Shown here piece after piece: positions 18,393 through 26,862 of a stretch of DNA of 64,000 nucleotides. Under the pieces are notes generated by a model. The model made no database searches, was not told the DNA's origin, and worked only from the letters and a program-made list of their open reading frames with translations. Source of the DNA: Prolixibacteraceae bacterium (GTDB taxonomy: Bacteria; Bacteroidota; Bacteroidia; Bacteroidales; Prolixibacteraceae); the NCBI GenBank assembly GCA_019856515.1, contig CP082230.1, forward strand, positions 744,001-808,000, given 5' to 3'. The position numbers and the translations under genes were made by a program. Position 1 is the first letter of the stretch. Each line of letters opens with the position of its first letter.

Positions 18393-18563
18393 CCTTAACC
18401 CATCCCTAATCTATCCTTAATCCGTCCTTTGCCCATGATTCGTCCATCATTGATCCATGGTTCAGTCATCGAAAACCCCGAAATCGATGGACAAACCATG
18501 GACGAAGCATGGCTAAACCATGGACAAAGGACGGATTAAGGATAGATTAGGGATGGATTAAGG
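18393..18563. repeat. 171-bp long-hairpin inverted repeat
   Basis: Two 45-nt arms (18393-18437 and 18519-18563) match at 43 of 45 positions as an inverted repeat. The inner parts continue to pair imperfectly down to a small loop near 18470-18480. Within the arms short units recur (TAATCCGTCC, TAATCTATCC, TCCATGG). It lies in a 755-nt gap between the KAP remnant and pepD. It is much longer than an intrinsic terminator and has no T-run. It may be a dispersed intergenic repeat or MITE-like element; copy number in the genome would tell. Confidence 0.75.
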
Positions 18564-18863
18564 CAGGGGAAGGTAGGACGTAAGGCAGGGGGAAGTAAGG
18601 GGCATAAGGAAAGTGGGCCATCTAGATCTATACATCAAAATAGAACTGATCTGACATCATAATGTTCAGATTTTAAATCAGTTGTATATTTAAAAAAGAA
18701 GACTCTATAAAAGACAACTACTCTTAAATCCATGCCACTATCTGAGTCCTGTTCTCATAGGTCTGAAAGTTTGGATATTGAATACTAGAATTTGTTCTGA
18801 TACAATTTTATTTTGTGGTTGAAATTTTGATGGATTAAAGCAACACCACTGTTTTGTAAACCA

Positions 18864-18895
18864 AACAAGGAGCTGTGTGATGACAACTCCTTGTT
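18864..18895 (-). terminator. Terminator of pepD
   Basis: AACAAGGAG and CTCCTTGTT form a 9-bp stem with a 14-nt loop, 23 nt beyond the pepD stop codon on the minus strand. The following T-run is weak. Confidence 0.6.
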
Positions 18896-18917
18896 CTTGT
18901 TGAATCGATATAATGGA

Positions 18918-20366
18918 TTATAGTTTTTGCAGTACATCAAGAAGATGAGCCCAAAATTTCTCCACTGTTTTAATTTCAATTTTCTCCATTGGAGAGTGAG
19001 CCAAACGGATAGTTGGTCCGAAAGAGACCATATCTAGTTGCGGGTATTTTGTTAGGAATAGTCCACACTCTAAACCTGCATGAATTGATTTCACTTCAGG
19101 TTCTTGACCAAATAAAGCGGTATAAGAATCACGAACGACTTTCATAATTGGTGACTCTGGGTTTGGAGCCCACCCTGGATATCCATCGCTATGTTTTACA
19201 TTGGCACCAGCAAGACGGAATACGGATTCAACTTTACTTGCTGCAAATATCTTTCCACTGTTAATATCACTTCGTTGACTTGTAGTGATATGGATTTTAT
19301 CGTCTCTAAATTTCACAGAAGCGAGGTTCGTAGATGTTTCAACCATACCTGGCATACGATAGCTCATAGCCAAAACACCATGTGGACAACACATCAATGC
19401 ATTTAATAGACGAAACTGAGTGTCTTTGTCGATGAGATATGCAGGAGCTTCTGCTGATCCAATATCCATTCTTAAGTTTGGTTCAGTCATCTCCCATTCG
19501 TGCTCCATTTCACTACGAAAAATATTAAAACGTACGATAATATCTTCCTTGTCTGCTTTAGGAACCATGATGGATGCAGAAGCTTCACGAGCAATTGCAT
19601 TACGAAGGTTTCCACCATCAATATGAGCAATGCGGAGATCATAGTCTTGTGCAATAGCCCATAAAAAGCGTACTAATAGTTGGTTAGCATTGGCTCTACC
19701 TTTATTAATTTCGTCACCTGAGTGGCCTCCTAAAAGACCTTTAATCTCAATAGACAGAGGGAACATATTTGGATCGACAGCTTCTTTATCGTAATTAAAA
19801 TCAGCTAGGGTATCTATACCACCAGCACAACCAATAAAGATCTCGCCATCGTCTTCAGAATCAAGGTTAAGAAGGATTTTACCTGTTAACATATCATCTT
19901 CTAACTCCATTGCACCCGTTAACCCTGTCTCTTCGTCTACAGTGAATAGACACTCTACAGGTCCATGTTGTATATCTTTGTCTGTAAGTACAGCCATTTG
20001 TGCTGCCATTCCAATACCACAATCGGCACCAAGAGTAGTATTATCAGCACGAACCCACTCTCCATCAACTACAGGAATAATAGGATCCTTGTCGAAATCG
20101 TGTACTTTATCATTATTTTTTTCACAAACCATATCCATATGAGACTGAAGGATTACAGTTGGTTTCGATTCCATTCCAGGAGTCGCAGGTTTACGCATCA
20201 CCACGTTACCAATTGTATCACGCTTGGCTTCTATTCCATTTTTCTCAGCAAAGTCCAAAAGGAATGCGATAATCTTCTCTTCACGTTTTGATGGTCGAGG
20301 CACCTGACATATTGCATCAAAGTGATCCCAAACTACCTTAGGGTTAAGGTCTTTTATTGTTGTCAT
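18918..20366 (-). CDS. pepD: Aminoacyl-histidine dipeptidase (M20 family)
   Basis: Cytoplasmic metallopeptidase of 482 aa that hydrolyses Xaa-His dipeptides such as carnosine. It begins with the family's typical IKDLNPKVVWDHFDAICQVPRPSKREE. Metal-binding segments are present in order: LQSHMDMVCEK (His-x-Asp near 90), DNTTLGADCGIG (bridging Asp near 118), DEETGLTGA (catalytic Glu near 149), and a late IHAGLECGLF. Length matches E. coli PepD (485 aa). It is a single gene, divergent from the outer-membrane barrel gene. A -7-like TAACTTTA lies about 30 nt upstream of the start. Confidence 0.95.
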   Translation of the reverse strand: MTTIKDLNPKVVWDHFDAICQVPRPSKREEKIIAFLLDFAEKNGIEAKRDTIGNVVMRKPATPGMESKPTVILQSHMDMVCEKNNDKVHDFDKDPIIPVVDGEWVRADNTTLGADCGIGMAAQMAVLTDKDIQHGPVECLFTVDEETGLTGAMELEDDMLTGKILLNLDSEDDGEIFIGCAGGIDTLADFNYDKEAVDPNMFPLSIEIKGLLGGHSGDEINKGRANANQLLVRFLWAIAQDYDLRIAHIDGGNLRNAIAREASASIMVPKADKEDIIVRFNIFRSEMEHEWEMTEPNLRMDIGSAEAPAYLIDKDTQFRLLNALMCCPHGVLAMSYRMPGMVETSTNLASVKFRDDKIHITTSQRSDINSGKIFAASKVESVFRLAGANVKHSDGYPGWAPNPESPIMKVVRDSYTALFGQEPEVKSIHAGLECGLFLTKYPQLDMVSFGPTIRLAHSPMEKIEIKTVEKFWAHLLDVLQKL

Positions 20367-20599
20367 CTTTGTTATTTTTATTTGTTTCTATAAAACGTAA
20401 AGTTATCATTTTTTTGGAGGGTAATTACATATAAAACTCATAATCCTTCTTCTTTTTTGCTAATAATCTGAGTAACAATTTTAATTATGCAAAACAAAAA
20501 AAGGAGTGGGAGCAGTAAAATTTATTGCAAAAGAGCGTATCTTCTCTATCTTTGTTATTGTACATATTATGCGAATATGATAACTAATACTGAATTATA

Positions 20600-21253
20600 A
20601 TGAAAAAACTATTTATTGTTGCGATTCTATCGCTAGTGTCCACAGGAGCCTTTGCCCAGTTGCCAGTGAATTTAGGTTTAAAGTTTGGATGGAACTCATC
20701 GACGGTATCAACGTCTAATCTTTCAACAAATCTTAAAGATTATAGTCCAACCAATAACAATGGTTATCTGATTGGAGCCTTTGCTCGTGTAAACTTGAAG
20801 AGTTGGTATATTCAACCAGAGTTCTATTATGCAGTTAAGAAAGGGGAAACAAGCTTTGATTATACAGGAAATCTTGAAGATCCGATTACTGTTAATCAGA
20901 CGATTGACCTTAAAACCGTAGATATCCCTGTGCTTTTAGGGTATCGTATTTTCGATGCTAAACTGTTATCAATGAATGTTTTTACAGGCCCTGTGATGTC
21001 AATCAACACAGGAAGTGAAATTGATTTTGGTGATACTCCAAAGAATGTTAAAGATAAAATGCTAAATGGACTTAAAGATCCTTCTGGTGTTGATTGGGCA
21101 TACCAATTAGGACTTGGATTTGATGTTGCTTTACTTACAATTGATGCTCGTTATGAGTGGGGACTTTCAAATCTTGAAAACGGTTTGACTAACGTTAAGT
21201 TTAATCAGAAGTCAAATATGTTTACTCTTTCAGTTGGATGGAGATTCTTGTAA
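20600..21253 (+). CDS. Outer-membrane beta-barrel (porin-like) protein
   Basis: A 217-aa protein with a signal peptide (about 1-19, cleaving after AFA) and alternating beta strands ending in an aromatic residue (VGWRFL), the pattern of the Bacteroidetes outer-membrane beta-barrel family (OMP_b-brl_2-like). LGLKFGWNSST at the start of the mature protein and DARYEWGLSNL near the end are characteristic. Substrate or role is unknown. It is a single-gene unit closed by a strong terminator. Confidence 0.85.
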   Translation: MKKLFIVAILSLVSTGAFAQLPVNLGLKFGWNSSTVSTSNLSTNLKDYSPTNNNGYLIGAFARVNLKSWYIQPEFYYAVKKGETSFDYTGNLEDPITVNQTIDLKTVDIPVLLGYRIFDAKLLSMNVFTGPVMSINTGSEIDFGDTPKNVKDKMLNGLKDPSGVDWAYQLGLGFDVALLTIDARYEWGLSNLENGLTNVKFNQKSNMFTLSVGWRFL

Positions 21254-21303
21254 AAAGAACTTAGTGTCACTACGTTTTTATCAGCGAAGTGTGTAAAATA
21301 TAA

Positions 21304-21339
21304 AGCGCCATAACTTCTTCTTAAGTATGGCGCTTTTTT
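21304..21339 (+). terminator. Intrinsic terminator after the barrel gene
   Basis: AGCGCCATAACTT pairs with AAGTATGGCGCT (one bulged A) and is followed by TTTTTT. Because the disrupted gene on the other strand ends at 21347, it may also serve that gene. Confidence 0.85.
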
Positions 21340-21346
21340 CATTTAC

Positions 21347-22316
21347 CTATTCAACCCAGAGTACCATCCCTGGGCATGATATATCTTCTTTATCATTTTT
21401 CATTGTACCAACCTTATCAATAAGATCCCCTGGAATAGTAATCACTCTTCCATTGACAATTACTTTGTCACTAATATCTAATGCCTCTTTGGATAATAGA
21501 TCTTGTCCTAATACGGTGGGATTAACTGGCAGTTTATTCTCAAACTCAAGTGTTAAAGTCTTGAAGTAACCAAAAACACCAATATGTTTAGACATTGGAG
21601 CTTCCTTTAAGATTATATCCGCTCGAGGTGTCATCCAGCTATGACTCGGATGTACTCGTCCTTCAGTTGCAATAGCAACCGTGCCATTAGGAAATTTAGA
21701 AGCCAAAACGTATGGAACCATACCATTTGCTTTAACTTCAGGTAATGCAATGTTTCTTGTCATAATAGAAGGTGCACTTTGTCGAACCATTTGATCAAAA
21801 GTAGCTGCATACCATGTGTGATGATTTCGAAACACAATACTATCGACAAGGTAGTGTGTAGAATATCTATACGTACCGTATCCAGCATTCATTGGTGGTG
21901 CAATACGTTGCCACATAGCAAAACGATCCATTTCATTTAATCTCTTGTCCACATGACGATCTCCTGCAATTTGGGCATGATAATCTATCCCTTTATAATG
22001 CCGAGGAGTCTTCATTGGATGTCTTTTAACCGCTACGGTAAGTCCAAGTGCGGCAGCAACATTACAATCGTCTTGCACATTAAGAAATGCTCTATATTCT
22101 GGATTCCCTGCTGTTTGACGAAGTATATCATCAACTCTTTGTAGTGTAGTAGTGGTTACTAAAAGAGGTGCAGCATCGTAAGTCCTAAATACATCGGTAT
22201 GTTGGATTACATCTAATGATTTTTTTGCTTTTAGAGATGTACTGTTCATTGTGGTTCCAGCTACTGCATTTAATTTCTGGGTGGTTTCATTTCGTTGGCT
22301 ATATACCGAGGGGTAG
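21347..22316 (-). pseudogene. TIM-barrel glycosidase-like protein, C-terminal part, separated by IS
   Basis: Open frame continuing the gene at 23902-24597 past IS copy 2. The first internal ATG is at 22247-22249 and would give 300 aa, but the frame is open back to the IS junction (22 more codons, reading YPSVYSQRNETTQK and on). It contains a hydrolase-like second half and a beta-rich C-terminus (VIVNGRVITIPG). Without a start of its own it is unlikely to be made as a functional protein. Joining both parts gives 553 aa in one frame. Confidence 0.8.
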
Positions 22317-22323
22317 TAATTAA
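22317..22323. repeat. Target-site duplication, left of IS copy 2
   Basis: TAATTAA directly abuts the terminal CTGATG of IS copy 2 and is repeated at 23906-23912. It differs from the duplication of copy 1. Confidence 0.9.
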
Positions 22324-23905
22324 CTGATGTTTCCCATGTAGGCTAACATCTTGATTTACAGCATAAAAAGAAGCATGTTTATTTTGATAATTCATTAATT
22401 ATCAGTAAATTAATGTTGTTCCAATAACCAAATAAATCATGCTTCAGAATAAAAGTACAAAAGTTTTTTCAGAGACACAGAGTTTTTTCAGTTCAAGTGA
22501 AAAAGGAATTAATCGAATTATTAGCCTTTACAAGTTACTCAACTTAAGACAACTGAAATTAGGAAATAAAGAGTTGCCTCAGTCTACTTACTTCAAAGGT
22601 GACATACTATTAGGCTTACTACTTTTCCCAATTTTCTCTATCCCTAATATTTATAGCTACAGTAAGCATTATCTATCAGAGATGTTAGAAGCACAAAAGA
22701 ATACATTCTATCGATTTAAAAATAACAGCCAGATAGATTGGCGTACTATAGTTTCATCATGTAATAATAAACTCTTTGGTCAAATAGCCAAAAACTCTCA
22801 CTCTGATGACTGTAATCAAGCAGAAAGATGCTTAATTATTGACGATACTGATTTTGAGAAGTCTACCTACAAAACTGAACATGTTAGTAAAATATGGTCG
22901 CATGTAACCCATCGTTATATATTTGGTTTTAAAGGATTATTTCTAGGTTTATGGGATGGCAAAAGCTATTTTACATTGGACTTCTCTCTACATAAAGAAA
23001 GAGGGAAGAATAAAAAGACTCCATTTGGACTCACTGCCAAACAACGTAAAAAACAGTTCTCAAAGAAACGATCAACAAAGAGTAATGGGTTTAACCGAGA
23101 GAAAGAACTCGTTATTGATAAAATAACGATGGCAAAAGAGATGATGGTAAATGCTATTAAACAAGGAATTACAGTAGACTACATACTTATGGACAGTTGG
23201 TTCTTCTGTGATTCAATATTAAAAACTGTGATCTCTAATGGTATGCATCTTGTTGCAATGGCTAAGATGTCTAGTGCTAAATATTCTTTCAAAGACAAAG
23301 AATATAGCACCAAAGAACTTGCTCTCTTACTTAAACAGCGAAAGAGAGTAAAATGGGTAAAGTCACTTAGTCTATATTGTGCAGAAGTCACAGTGAAATA
23401 TAAAGGTACAGATGTAAAACTATTCTTTTGCAAGAACAGTAAGCGAGGGAAATGGCATTTATTGGTATCTTCAAATACAAAGCTGAGCATAGAGAAAGCT
23501 TATCAGATATATAGTATTAGATGGAGTATTGAGGTCTTTTTTAAGGAATCAAAGAACTATTTTGGTTTAGGAAAATCTCAATCGAGTGATTTTGATGCTC
23601 AAATAGCAGATCTATCTGTAGCTATTATTGAGTTTAACGTTTTTAGTTTAGCAAAAAGGTTCGAGGCATATGAGACGCTAGGTGGAATCTTTGCTCATGT
23701 AAAAGATCAAGGAATGGAACTTGTAATAGTACAACGAATTTGGGGTTTTATCCTCGAATTGATGAGAACTCTCGCAGAAATCATCGATAGTGATTTTAAT
23801 GAATTGATAATCAGTGTACTTAAAAATAAACCCGAAAATAATAAATTCTTTAGGCTCATTGAATCAATGGTTTATGAACCTGAATAAAGACATGGGAAAC
23901 ATCAG
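22324..23905 (+). mobile_element. IS4-family insertion sequence, copy 2 (1582 bp)
   Basis: Same element as copy 1 in the opposite orientation, with the same 16-bp terminal inverted repeats and length. It disrupts a minus-strand glycosidase-like gene and is flanked by its own 7-bp duplication, so it inserted independently. The two copies lie about 4.9 kb apart in inverted orientation and could support inversion of the pepD segment. Confidence 0.95.
22439..23887 (+). CDS. IS4-family DDE transposase (copy 2)
   Basis: 482 aa, identical to the transposase of copy 1, with the same D135/D136, D252, E365 and Y-(2)-R-(3)-E-(6)-K signature. No frameshift or stop is present, so the element is probably active or was very recently. 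The start lies 115 nt inside the left end. Confidence 0.95.
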   Translation: MLQNKSTKVFSETQSFFSSSEKGINRIISLYKLLNLRQLKLGNKELPQSTYFKGDILLGLLLFPIFSIPNIYSYSKHYLSEMLEAQKNTFYRFKNNSQIDWRTIVSSCNNKLFGQIAKNSHSDDCNQAERCLIIDDTDFEKSTYKTEHVSKIWSHVTHRYIFGFKGLFLGLWDGKSYFTLDFSLHKERGKNKKTPFGLTAKQRKKQFSKKRSTKSNGFNREKELVIDKITMAKEMMVNAIKQGITVDYILMDSWFFCDSILKTVISNGMHLVAMAKMSSAKYSFKDKEYSTKELALLLKQRKRVKWVKSLSLYCAEVTVKYKGTDVKLFFCKNSKRGKWHLLVSSNTKLSIEKAYQIYSIRWSIEVFFKESKNYFGLGKSQSSDFDAQIADLSVAIIEFNVFSLAKRFEAYETLGGIFAHVKDQGMELVIVQRIWGFILELMRTLAEIIDSDFNELIISVLKNKPENNKFFRLIESMVYEPE

Positions 23906-24597
23906 TAATTAAGATTTGGAGTATCCCATTTCGAATTAAGAGGACCAGTACCTGTAATATGTTCAATGATCAATTCTGGATAGATTACATCTTTTATCTT
24001 CGTTGCATAGTAATGTGTGATATCTCCACCGTCGATTTTCCAATATCTTATTCCTGCATATTTGCTCCATTCAATCATTTGGCGCATCTCCTGCTCTGTT
24101 TTATTTCCTCGAAACCAAAGGCCTAAACCCCTCCATCCAAGCTGTTCAATATCTTCATTCATCTGTTTAATACGATCTTTTGCAGATAAATTCGTATATC
24201 TTGGGAAATCTTTCTTATCAAGTATTGATGTGAAAAATGTATTCTCTTTTATATTTTTGTCCTGCCAACCATGGTCGATAAGAAAATAGAAATCACTTCT
24301 GGTTTTAGGTAACATTACAACAGCCATACCATTAGGACCAAAAACGGTCTCTTCGGTAAGTTGATCTCTAGCAGCCTGATTGGTATAGATATTTTTTGGG
24401 TCAACTTTTTCTACTTTTTGCCCTTTTTTGATCAAGTAGTTCTGCCAATACCAAGTACACCAATAGTTCGGATTTTTACTAGGAGCTGTTGGCACTAAAT
24501 TCCTATTTTTATCCACACAGCCAACATGTGTAATTAATGCCATACTACAGAGTAAAAGCACGAAGGTTTCTTGTAATAGTTTACAATTCTGTTTCAT
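23902..24597 (-). CDS. TIM-barrel glycosidase-like protein, N-terminal part, cut by IS
   Basis: The first 231 codons of a secreted protein with a hydrophobic N-terminal signal and a Cys at 27 that may be acylated. Segments LIDHGWQD (106-113), GWRGLGLWF (about 154-162) and YWKIDGGD (185-192) resemble the barrel strands of clan GH-D glycosidases (GH27/GH31/GH36), with D189 in the place of a nucleophile. The exact family is not clear. The frame runs into the IS end, which supplies the stop after NLNY. Removing the IS and one TAATTAA restores an in-frame 553-aa protein with 21347-22316. It lies on the same strand as PUL 2 and 660 nt beyond its fucosidase gene, so it was probably a PUL accessory enzyme. 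Confidence 0.75.
   Translation of the reverse strand: MKQNCKLLQETFVLLLCSMALITHVGCVDKNRNLVPTAPSKNPNYWCTWYWQNYLIKKGQKVEKVDPKNIYTNQAARDQLTEETVFGPNGMAVVMLPKTRSDFYFLIDHGWQDKNIKENTFFTSILDKKDFPRYTNLSAKDRIKQMNEDIEQLGWRGLGLWFRGNKTEQEMRQMIEWSKYAGIRYWKIDGGDITHYYATKIKDVIYPELIIEHITGTGPLNSKWDTPNLNY
23906..23912. repeat. Target-site duplication, right of IS copy 2
   Basis: Second copy of TAATTAA, matching 22317-22323. Confidence 0.9.
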
Positions 24598-25257
24598 CGT
24601 TTTATTAGTTAATCATTAGTTTTTGTTTATGGTCACCGTATGTAACCAATATAATCATTCATAGTTTTATGTATTAAAAATAGTAATAATTTTGCCCCCT
24701 ACAGATCTTAATGCCTGATAAATAGCTTTTCTATTGTTTCACATTTCATCGTCAGAAAATTATATAGTAGTAAAAACCAATAGGGGCCTTCTATTTTAAA
24801 TTAGAAGACCCCCTACAGTTTAACTAAACAAAAAAGAATTACATTCGTTACAGACAATGAAAGATCAAGATATACATATCTCCCTGACATTGAAAGTAGT
24901 CGATAGAATGGAAAATATATCACATGCTTACTTTAAGAAAGCATCGGGATATTAACAACAATACCAATACAGAAATGATCGATTAACGACTGATCTATGT
25001 CACATATATACTTTGCATAGAAACATGATTATTGGAAAAACTATGCCCCCTTAATTTCACACTGTTCAAGCAAAATATAATCGATAGTATCTCAACTATC
25101 ATTTCAAAAAAGCATCGGTAGTAAGATGACTATCAGATCTAAAATTCAGAGCCCGTCATCATAAATAATTGAATCGAAAGAGGGAAAGCATCTATTTGAG
25201 AACAAGACACTCCACTCATTACTGAATCATCAAATTATATAGCTTTATCACTTAAAA
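24598..25257. other. Intergenic region with short repeats
   Basis: 660 nt with no convincing gene between the disrupted glycosidase-like gene and the GH29 gene. It holds two copies of CCCCCTACAG (24695-24704, 24809-24818) and AAAGCATCGG in two diverged blocks (about 24939 and 25108). A 33-codon plus-strand frame (24857-24955) covers the first of these blocks but has no support. Confidence 0.4.
24782..24815. terminator. Imperfect hairpin, possible terminator of PUL 2
   Basis: TAGGGG..CTTCTA pairs with TAGAAG..CCCCTA with a small bulge. It lies about 440 nt downstream of the GH29 gene on the minus strand and upstream of the disrupted gene. No T-run follows. Confidence 0.35.
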
Positions 25258-26856
25258 TCAAGTTTGTAGAGGTAGAACACCATTAGTTCCATTCAATTGA
25301 TTTTCTAAAAGTTCACCTTTCACCTCTATTCTAAAAGAGAGTGCTACATTATTTGGCAATTTTTTAGGCAGATAGATATGTAATCCATCTTTTTCTCTTT
25401 TGTATTTCACCTTGCCATGACCTAAAAGATGAATGGATTCAATCTGGTTTTTATCTGAGATCTTCACTCCTTCTTTTAAAGTCTTGATGCGACACTCACG
25501 TCCAAGATCTGTTCCTAAGAATGTTGCATATAAAGTATTATTCTTTGCAGTGAATCGTACATCTCTCTCATTAAATAATGCAGTGTTTGGTTGAATCTCA
25601 CGAGATTTCTTACCGGTCTTAGGCTGTGTCTCTGAAAAAAACAGATCCTCTAGGTGACCTTCACCATAGACAACCCAAGGTTTTGTTCCGTAAATAGCTT
25701 CACCATTTTGATCTAACCACTTACCAATACCTAGAAGCAAATCTTCTTGGGCCTTATCAAAAGTTCCATCAGGACGTGGATTCATTGACAATAGTAAGCC
25801 TCCATTACGAGCAACAAGATCACAAAGACGAACAATCACGTCTCTCGACTTTTTATATTTAATTCCTTTGTTCCATTGCCAATCACACCAACCGACAGCA
25901 CTCGGTGTATCGTCTTCCCATGGCCAGTCGACAAAAGAGGGACGATGGGCACCATTTTCGTAACTATAGATCCCAAAGTTTTTACCAAAATTCCCCTTGT
26001 TATGAACACAGACCTCTTTTTTTTGATCGATTCCCATATTGAAGAAATGTGAAAGAATTTTTTCGGTTCCAAACTTACCACCGCCACCATCAAACCATAA
26101 AATGTCTGGTTTGTATTTGTCAATAAACTCTACGGTTAAATCATAACGATTTTTAGCAAAACGATCTTTCGTACCCATATACCAGTAGTAGTTCCAGTTC
26201 TTTTCGTTTAACAGATCGACATTTGCAAACTCTTTCTTTCCTTCAAAACGTTTGGTTACATTCTCAAAATGCTTATATGTACGTCCATGATGGAATGTTG
26301 CAATAATCTTTAGATCCTCAGCACGTAACTCCTTATATATATCTGCAATGAGATCTCGTTTTGGCCCTGTTTTTCCAGCACATAGATCCGTAATTTCACT
26401 GTCCCACATACAGTAGCCATCGTGGTGTACAGCGCAGATACCAGCATACTGTGCACCTGATCTTTTTATTAATTTTGCCCAATATTTAGGATCGAATTTT
26501 TCAGCTTTAAATTGTTTCGCAAGATCCTTATATCCGACACCATTGCGTATATCTCCAACATTTTTGCGAAATAACTTTGCCTGTTCGCCACGTTGGTTGG
26601 TCTGATAGTAACCTAAATAGCCCGTAATGTAGTAATTAGCCCAATTTGGACGAGTATAATCCCAGTTTCCCGTTACGGAATAGACCCCCCAATGTGCATA
26701 GATTCCAAATTTTGCATCCTTAGCCCATTGCGGGACTTCATGCTTACGAAGAGATTTCCAGTTGTCTTGGTAATGCTCTGTCTTAGGAGTATTCTTCGCC
26801 CCGAGTAATGAAACAGATAGAAGCAAACATCCTGTTAGAATAATGTTTTTCATCAT
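25258..26856 (-). CDS. GH29 alpha-L-fucosidase
   Basis: Secreted or periplasmic fucosidase of 532 aa, last gene of the PUL 2 cluster. After the signal peptide (about 1-20), the GH29 catalytic barrel shows the family hallmarks WAKDAKFGIYAHWGVYSV, AVHHDGYCMWDS and PDILWFDGGG, where D256 is the expected nucleophile. A C-terminal beta domain (about 430-520) follows. GH29 enzymes release terminal alpha-L-fucose with retention. It starts 6 nt after the upstream sulfatase gene ends, which argues for co-transcription and for a fucosylated, sulfated substrate. Confidence 0.92.
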   Translation of the reverse strand: MMKNIILTGCLLLSVSLLGAKNTPKTEHYQDNWKSLRKHEVPQWAKDAKFGIYAHWGVYSVTGNWDYTRPNWANYYITGYLGYYQTNQRGEQAKLFRKNVGDIRNGVGYKDLAKQFKAEKFDPKYWAKLIKRSGAQYAGICAVHHDGYCMWDSEITDLCAGKTGPKRDLIADIYKELRAEDLKIIATFHHGRTYKHFENVTKRFEGKKEFANVDLLNEKNWNYYWYMGTKDRFAKNRYDLTVEFIDKYKPDILWFDGGGGKFGTEKILSHFFNMGIDQKKEVCVHNKGNFGKNFGIYSYENGAHRPSFVDWPWEDDTPSAVGWCDWQWNKGIKYKKSRDVIVRLCDLVARNGGLLLSMNPRPDGTFDKAQEDLLLGIGKWLDQNGEAIYGTKPWVVYGEGHLEDLFFSETQPKTGKKSREIQPNTALFNERDVRFTAKNNTLYATFLGTDLGRECRIKTLKEGVKISDKNQIESIHLLGHGKVKYKREKDGLHIYLPKKLPNNVALSFRIEVKGELLENQLNGTNGVLPLQT

Positions 26857-26862
26857 TGATTA

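Noticed and set aside
18393..18563. A CRISPR array or attachment site
   Set aside because: The sequence is one inverted repeat and not regularly spaced direct repeats, and no cas or integrase gene is near.
15844..23905. A composite transposon made of the two IS copies and the genes between them
   Set aside because: Each copy has its own, different 7-bp duplication (TATATAA and TAATTAA). A composite unit would show one duplication at its outer ends only.
24857..24955. A 33-codon plus-strand frame
   Set aside because: It covers one of two diverged short repeats and shows no independent support as a gene.
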